From NCBI RefSeq assembly GCF_006539565.1, contig NZ_BJNG01000045.1, positions 1 through 50,409 on the forward strand: a stretch of DNA of 50,409 bases, written 5' to 3'. A model generated the notes under the pieces. That model did not search any database. It was not told where the DNA came from and worked only from the letters and a program-made list of their open reading frames with translations. Position 1 is the first letter of the stretch. Every line of letters starts with the position of its first letter. The translations under genes were made by a program, and so were the position numbers. This DNA comes from Pseudonocardia hydrocarbonoxydans (GTDB lineage: Bacteria > Actinomycetota > Actinomycetes > Mycobacteriales > Pseudonocardiaceae). Shown one piece after another: positions 46,108-50,409 of this stretch.

Positions 46108-48543
46108 GTGCCAACCTCGGCTGCTGTGGACGGCGAACGGGAACCCCGGCCCGGGGCGGCGGCCACCGTCGACCGCGGGGAGGCGCTGCTGCGGCGGGTC
46201 CTCGCCGGAGCGGGGTCCGCGCATCCGGCGGACCTGCCGCCCCTCGGCCCGACCGGCTTCCCGATCGGCGATGACGGGCCGCTGCGCCACGTGGCGACGT
46301 TGCCCGCACGCGAGGGCGTCGTCGTGCCGTGGCCGGGATGGGTGCCCCCGCCGGTGCGTGAGGCGTTCGCCCGGCGGGGTGTCGCGGCGCCGTGGAGCCA
46401 CCAGGCCGAGGCGGCGTCGCTGGCCCACGCCGGGCGCGACGTCGTGGTGGCCACCGGCACGGCGTCGGGCAAGTCGCTGGCCTACCAGCTCCCGGTGCTC
46501 TCGCGCCTCGCCGTCGACCCCCGTGCCACCGCGCTGTACCTCGCCCCGACCAAGGCGCTGGCCGCCGACCAGCTCCGTGCGCTCGCCGAGCTCGGTGTGG
46601 CGGGGGTCCGGGCGGCCGCGCTCGACGGCGACACCCCGATGGAGGAGCGCGACTGGGTGCGCGCCCACTCGCGCTGGGTGTTCAGCAACCCCGACATGCT
46701 GCACCGGTCGGTGCTGCCGCGGCACGGGCGCTGGGCGACCTTCCTGCGCCGCCTGCACGTCGTCGTGGTGGACGAGTGCCACACCTACCGCGGGGTCTTC
46801 GGTTCGCACGTGGCGCTGTTGCTGCGCCGGCTGCTGCGGGTGGCCGCCCGCTACGGTGCCCGCCCGACGCTGGTGCTGGCGTCGGCCACCGTGGCCGAGC
46901 CCGCGGAGTTCGCGAGCCGGCTCACCGGGCGTGCCGTCACGGCCGTCACCGTCGACGCCTCGCCGCACGCCGGGCGCACCGTCGCGCTGTGGGAGCCGCC
47001 GCTGCGTCCCGAGGTGGTGGGGGAGAACGGCGCAACGGTGCGGCGCCCGGCCGGGGCCGAGGCGGCCCGGATGCTCGCCGACCTCGTCGTCGAGGGGGCC
47101 CGGACGCTGGCGTTCGTGCGGTCCCGGCGCGGCGCGGAGCTGACGGCGCTGGGCGCGCAGCGGTTGCTCGCCGAGGTCGACCCCGACCTGGTCGCGCGCG
47201 TCGCGGCCTACCGCGGTGGCTACCTGCCGGAGGAGCGCCGGGCGCTGGAGGCCGCGCTCGCCAGCGGCGCGCTGCTCGGTGTGGCCACCACGAACGCGTT
47301 GGAGCTCGGCGTCGACATCGTCGGGCTCGACGCGGTCGTCGTGGCCGGGTTCCCCGGTACCCGGGCGTCGTTCTGGCAGCAGGCGGGCCGGGCCGGGCGG
47401 GCCGCCGACTCGGCGCTGGTGGTGCTGGTGGCCCGCGACGACCCGATGGACACCTACCTCGTGCACCATCCGCAGGCGCTGCTCGGCGCTCCCGTCGAGG
47501 GGTGCGTGCTCGACCCGGCCAACCCCTACGTCCTCGCGCCGCAGCTGGTCTGCGCCGCGGCCGAGCTGCCACTCACCGAGCGGGACGTGGCGGAGCTCTT
47601 CGGGGGCCCGCCCGCCGCGGCCGTGCTCGACGAGCTGGTGGCCGACGGCGTGCTGCGCCGCCGCCCGACCGGCTGGTTCTGGCCGTCGACGAGTGAGTGG
47701 CCCGCGGGCTCGGTCGACATCCGCGGCTCCGGCCCCGGGCAGGTCGCGGTCGTGGAGGCCGATACCGGACGGATGCTCGGCACCGCCGACGCGGCGTCGG
47801 CGCCCGCGACGCTGCACCCCGGCGCGATCCACCTGCACCGCGGGGAGAGCCACCTGGTGCGGGAGCTCGACCTGGACGCCGGTGTGGCTCTGGTGGTGGC
47901 CGCCGATCCGGGGTGGCGCACCGACGCGCGATCGACCGCCGACGTCGAGGTCGTGCGGATCCTGTCGCGGCGCGAGCACGGCCCGGTCGGCGTGGCGTTC
48001 GCCGAGGTGGACGTCAGTACGCGGGTGGTGGGGTATCAGCGCCGGGCTCCCGACGGCACGGTGCTGGAGACGGTTCCGCTCGACATGCCGGAGCAGACGC
48101 TGCGCACGAAGGCGGTGCTCTACGACGTCGACGAGGCCGCGCTGGGCGCCGCCGGCATCGCCCCCGGCGAGGTGCCCGGGGCGCTGCACGCCGCCGAGCA
48201 CGCCGCGATCGGTCTGCTCCCGCTGTTCGCGATCTGCGACCGCTGGGACATCGGCGGCATGTCGACCGCCCTGCACCCGCACACCGGCCGCCCGACGGTC
48301 TTCGTACACGACGGCCACCCCGGCGGGGCGGGGTTCGCCGAGCGTGGCCACGAGGTGCTCGTCGGCTGGCTCACGGCCACGCGGGCGGCCATCCGCGGCT
48401 GCGGCTGCCGCGACGGCTGCCCGTCGTGCGTGCAGTCGCCCAAGTGCGGCAACGGGAACACCCCGCTCGACAAGCGCGGCGCGGTGACGGTGCTCGACGT
48501 CGTGCTCCGGGCCCTGGACGGCGCGGTCACCGGCGGCCGGTAG
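46108..48543 (+). CDS. DEAH-box helicase with DUF1998 cysteine domain (SftH/Hrq1-like)
   Basis: An 811-residue superfamily 2 helicase of the actinobacterial helicase/secretion neighbourhood type. Motif I is TGTASGKS (116-123), motif II DECH (222-225), motif III SATV, and motif VI is QQAGRAGR within a long FPGTRASFWQQAGRAG stretch. The C-terminal DUF1998 region ends with a four-Cys cluster (CGCRDGCPSCVQSPKCG) that may bind zinc. Biochemically characterised mycobacterial relatives unwind DNA 3' to 5'. GTG 46108 is the start; GTG 46126 is also possible. It precedes a terminator, and the Tad pilus genes run antiparallel beyond it. Confidence 0.92.
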   Translation: MPTSAAVDGEREPRPGAAATVDRGEALLRRVLAGAGSAHPADLPPLGPTGFPIGDDGPLRHVATLPAREGVVVPWPGWVPPPVREAFARRGVAAPWSHQAEAASLAHAGRDVVVATGTASGKSLAYQLPVLSRLAVDPRATALYLAPTKALAADQLRALAELGVAGVRAAALDGDTPMEERDWVRAHSRWVFSNPDMLHRSVLPRHGRWATFLRRLHVVVVDECHTYRGVFGSHVALLLRRLLRVAARYGARPTLVLASATVAEPAEFASRLTGRAVTAVTVDASPHAGRTVALWEPPLRPEVVGENGATVRRPAGAEAARMLADLVVEGARTLAFVRSRRGAELTALGAQRLLAEVDPDLVARVAAYRGGYLPEERRALEAALASGALLGVATTNALELGVDIVGLDAVVVAGFPGTRASFWQQAGRAGRAADSALVVLVARDDPMDTYLVHHPQALLGAPVEGCVLDPANPYVLAPQLVCAAAELPLTERDVAELFGGPPAAAVLDELVADGVLRRRPTGWFWPSTSEWPAGSVDIRGSGPGQVAVVEADTGRMLGTADAASAPATLHPGAIHLHRGESHLVRELDLDAGVALVVAADPGWRTDARSTADVEVVRILSRREHGPVGVAFAEVDVSTRVVGYQRRAPDGTVLETVPLDMPEQTLRTKAVLYDVDEAALGAAGIAPGEVPGALHAAEHAAIGLLPLFAICDRWDIGGMSTALHPHTGRPTVFVHDGHPGGAGFAERGHEVLVGWLTATRAAIRGCGCRDGCPSCVQSPKCGNGNTPLDKRGAVTVLDVVLRALDGAVTGGR

Positions 48544-48591
48544 GTCGTTGCCGGCCGGCCCGCGGGGGCGGGGGCCGACCGGCAACGACCT
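48542..48591. terminator. Hairpin terminator overlapping helicase stop
   Basis: AGGTCGTTGCCGG (48542-48554) pairs perfectly with CCGGCAACGACCT (48579-48591). It begins within the helicase TAG. A GC-rich run fills the loop, and it can act on both strands. Confidence 0.75.
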
Positions 48592-48879
48592 GTGTGCGGT
48601 GATCCGGTCGGGGGTCGCGTCGGGGGACGCACCGGACCATCCGCAGCTCGGGGAGCGGGTCAGGACGGGACGGGGAGACTGCCCCCGTCCGGGCCCCAGT
48701 AGGCACCGCCGCGGGCCCGGGCACCAGCGGTCGTCGCCGATCGGCAGGGCGGCCACGACGAGCGCCCCGGTGGGGGTCGTCGGGCCCTCCGGGCCCTGGT
48801 CACCGGCCCGACGCGCCGTCCAGCGCAGTACCGGACCGCTCGACGGCCCACGCTCACCGCTGACCGTCGGGAAGTGCGC
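48592..48879. other. Region between helicase and Tad cluster with no assignable gene
   Basis: About 290 bp between the helicase terminator and the recognisable part of the TadE-like gene. The minus-strand TadE-like frame remains open through it with low-complexity Pro/Gly/Arg content. I see no promoter or RNA here. Confidence 0.4.
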
Positions 48880-49272
48880 GCTCGTCCCGGATCCGGGGCG
48901 AGCCGAGGGCGTAATCGGGGTGGGGACGGCCGGACCGGCGCGGGCGCGGGCCGTGGCGACCGCCCGGCCCAGGACGGCGAGCCCGGGTGCGGTCTCGGTC
49001 TCCACCAGCGCCTCCCACCCGTCGAGCCGGCAGGAGCGCAGCCGGACCCCCATCCGCTCGGCGATCCCGGCCGCCCGGCCGCACGCGACGGCCGTGCCGT
49101 GGACGGCGTGCCCGGCCGCGGCGAGTGCGCCGAGGTCGGCGGCGGCCTCGGCCCGGTGCCGGGCGGCAATGCCGGAGCCGAGCTCGATGCCGATCACCAG
49201 CAGCCCGGCCAGTACGGCGACGGCCCCGGCGGCCCACACCGAGGCGACGCCGGCGTCGGGATCGTGGCTCAC
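48880..49272 (-). CDS. TadE-like pilus protein (helicase/secretion neighbourhood), 3' end unresolved
   Basis: Begins GTG 49272, overlapping the stop of the next upstream pilus gene. Residues 1-105 look like the small TadE-like protein of this neighbourhood (Rv3654c position): DAGVASVWAAGAVAVLAGLLVIGIELGSGIAARHRAEAAADLGALAA in pieces, with one membrane helix. The odd point is the end. The frame has no stop until 45280, deep in antisense of the helicase. The other minus-strand frames stop at 48854 and 48660, so an indel or nonstop message is possible. The 48880 end marks only the approximate limit of recognisable family sequence, not a stop codon. Confidence 0.6.
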
Positions 49273-49583
49273 GGGAGCTCGCCCGGTTCGAGCACCGCGA
49301 CCGCCCGCCCGCCGACCCGGAGCGGCAACGGCGGCACGGCGGGTGCCGTGACCTCAGCGAACACCTCGTCGCCGCGCACCACCAGCTCGATGCGGGCCCC
49401 GGACGGCGCGAGCCGACCGGCGATCTCCCGGCCCCGGTCCGGCTCACCGCGGGCGGCGAGGCGGGCGAGCTCCCGGGCGGCGTCGATGCAGCGCACCGAC
49501 GCCGCCGTGGAGGCGATGGCCCCGACCGCGAGGGCCAGGAACAGCACCAGGCAGCACAGCGCCAGCGCGGCCTCGACCGTCAC
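49269..49583 (-). CDS. TadE-like pilus assembly protein (Rv3655c position)
   Basis: About 104 residues with a prepilin-like N-terminus: TVEAALALCCLVLFLALAVGAIA, a hydrophobic helix after a Gly/Ala-Val-Thr-Val-Glu motif, and a C-terminal strand-rich segment. GTG 49583 is the annotated start. A CTG at 49604 overlapping the upstream stop (CTGA) would include DAGAVTVE and restore the full prepilin cleavage context, so it may be the real start. It is coupled to the TadE-like gene by overlap. It is expected to be a minor pseudopilin. Confidence 0.78.
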   Translation of the reverse strand: MTVEAALALCCLVLFLALAVGAIASTAASVRCIDAARELARLAARGEPDRGREIAGRLAPSGARIELVVRGDEVFAEVTAPAVPPLPLRVGGRAVAVLEPGELP

Positions 49584-49600
49584 CGCACCGGCGTCGCCGG

Positions 49601-49792
49601 TCAGAAGGTGGTGCTGAGGGCGCGCGTGACCAGGTCGGTCAACGCCGTGACGACGCTCTCGCCGCTCACGACGGTGTAGAGGACGGCCGCGAACGCCGCG
49701 GCGGCGACCGTGCCGATCGCGTACTCCACCGTGGACATGCCGTCGTCGCGGTGGGCGAGGTCGTGCACGCGGCGGGCGAGGATCGTGATCAT
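49601..49792 (-). CDS. DUF4244 Flp-pilin-like protein (Rv3656c position)
   Basis: A 63-residue short protein: MITILARRVHDLAHRDDG followed by MSTVEYAIGTVAAAAFAAVLYTVVSG. A Gly before MSTVEYA fits the class III prepilin peptidase site, and the helix that follows is the polymerisation segment. DUF4244 proteins are the major-pilin candidates of actinobacterial Tad systems. AAGGAGA lies 6 nt before the ATG. It is adjacent to the TadC-like gene upstream (33 bp) and the TadE-like genes downstream. Confidence 0.88.
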   Translation of the reverse strand: MITILARRVHDLAHRDDGMSTVEYAIGTVAAAAFAAVLYTVVSGESVVTALTDLVTRALSTTF

Positions 49793-49825
49793 GGGATGTC
49801 TCCTTCGTCGGAACGGACACGGTGG

Positions 49826-50409
49826 TCACCACCGTGCGAGTGCCTGGCCCGCCAGGCCGATGACGACCGGGGCGATGCCGAGGACCAGGAAGGCGGGCAG
49901 GAAGCACAGGCCGAGGGGGCCGGTGATGAGCACGCCCGCGCGCTGGGCGCGGGCCTGCGCGGTGTCGACGAGCTCGGCCCGCACGCGCGCGGCCTCGGCC
50001 GTCGCCACCTGGGCCAGCGCCGCACCGGTGCCCGCGGAACGTCCGGCCGCCCGGGCGAACACGGCCAGCGCGGGGAGCTCCCGGGCGGCCTGCCACGCCT
50101 CGTCGGGGTCGGCACCGAGCTCCAGCAGCCCGGCGACGCGGCGCAGTTCGGTGCCGGTGCGGCCCGGGACGGGCCCGGCCGCGGCGGCCACGGCGGAGGC
50201 GACCGGCAACCCCGCCCGCAGGCAGACGCCGAGCAGCTCCCAGCCCGTCGCGAGTGCGGCGAGGTCGGGGGCGGCCCCGGCCCGTGCCGGCAGCCGGTGC
50301 GCGACGAGCAGGGCGCCCAGCACCACGGCCGCCCCGGTGAGCCCTGCGGCCGGTCCGCCCAGGGCGCCGCCCAGCGCGCCGGCCGCCGCGGTGCCGACGG
50401 CGATCCAGG
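49826..50409 (-). CDS. TadC-like type II secretion F protein, partial at window edge
   Basis: The minus-strand frame runs off the right edge; 194 residues are visible. The GSPII_F-type core has ELLGVCLRAGLPVASAVAAAAGPVPG, LELGADPDEAWQAARELP and a C-terminal pair of hydrophobic helices, GVLITGPLGLCFLPAFLVLGIAPVVIG. It is the membrane platform of the Tad secretion machine. A GTG at 50326 is in frame, but upstream codons to the edge continue a hydrophobic helix (AAGALGGALGGPAAGLTG), so the gene most likely begins beyond the window. The ATPase and CpaE-like genes would be expected further right. Confidence 0.85.
   Translation of the reverse strand, partial: WIAVGTAAAGALGGALGGPAAGLTGAAVVLGALLVAHRLPARAGAAPDLAALATGWELLGVCLRAGLPVASAVAAAAGPVPGRTGTELRRVAGLLELGADPDEAWQAARELPALAVFARAAGRSAGTGAALAQVATAEAARVRAELVDTAQARAQRAGVLITGPLGLCFLPAFLVLGIAPVVIGLAGQALARW

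Noticed and set aside
45280..49272. A 1,330-residue minus-strand open frame spanning TadE-like sequence, helicase and hydrolase
   Set aside because: Only the first 110-130 residues look like a real protein. The rest is antisense to two well-supported genes, as commonly arises at high GC.

Overview
The window is very GC-rich, with GTG starts nearly as common as ATG and many 4-nt GTGA/ATGA start-stop overlaps. It reads as the chromosome of a free-living actinobacterium. Three things point that way: an XRE/DUF397 pair, a Streptomyces-type cslA-glxA-cslZ set, and the topA / small unknown gene / DEAH helicase / Tad-pilus neighbourhood that I recall from Mycobacterium tuberculosis Rv3646c to about Rv3657c. 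The overall flavour, including the DUF6319 protein, suggests Pseudonocardiales and perhaps Pseudonocardia; that genus call is inference. No insertion sequence, prophage, CRISPR array or rRNA operon was found.

Layout. 1-1.2 kb: XRE regulator plus DUF397 partner. 1.3-7.1 kb: five-gene oligopeptide-type ABC importer, with four of the genes joined by stop/start overlaps. 7.2-7.6 kb: truncated haemoglobin with its own promoter and terminator. 7.7-9.4 kb: ECF-like sigma factor with two tightly coupled genes of unknown function. 9.4-12.1 kb: leuA and a downstream methyltransferase, preceded by a probable leaderless Leu-Leu-Leu leader peptide. 12.2-15.5 kb: small membrane protein, lysC-asd, beta-carbonic anhydrase. 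15.5-20.1 kb: carbohydrate ABC importer (binding protein and two permeases, no ATPase) divergent from a LacI regulator, with two matching operator-like sites between them. 20.1-22.8 kb: MFS transporter divergent from a catalase. 23.0-28.2 kb: cslA-glxA-cslZ. 28.3-29.4 kb: orphan MsiK/UgpC-type ATPase, a likely partner for the sugar importer.

29.5-38.8 kb is mostly single genes: ACT-GNAT fusion, S9 peptidase, septum-formation-like lipoprotein, AI-2E-family permease with GNAT and methyltransferase, DUF6319 protein, tRNA-Pro(CGG), metallophosphoesterase, YqeY and a secreted repeat protein. 38.9-50.4 kb: topA, a small gene with a SOS-box-like promoter and a possible WhiA-type fold, hppA proton pyrophosphatase, a class-A-beta-lactamase-like serine hydrolase, the DEAH/DUF1998 helicase, and Tad/Flp pilus genes running off the right edge.

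The observations most worth following are: the SOS-box-controlled WhiA-like gene; the leuA leader peptide; the sigma-factor trio; the TadE-like gene whose frame has no stop; the intercistronic hairpin and LacI operators of the sugar importer; and the atypical haem pocket of the truncated globin.
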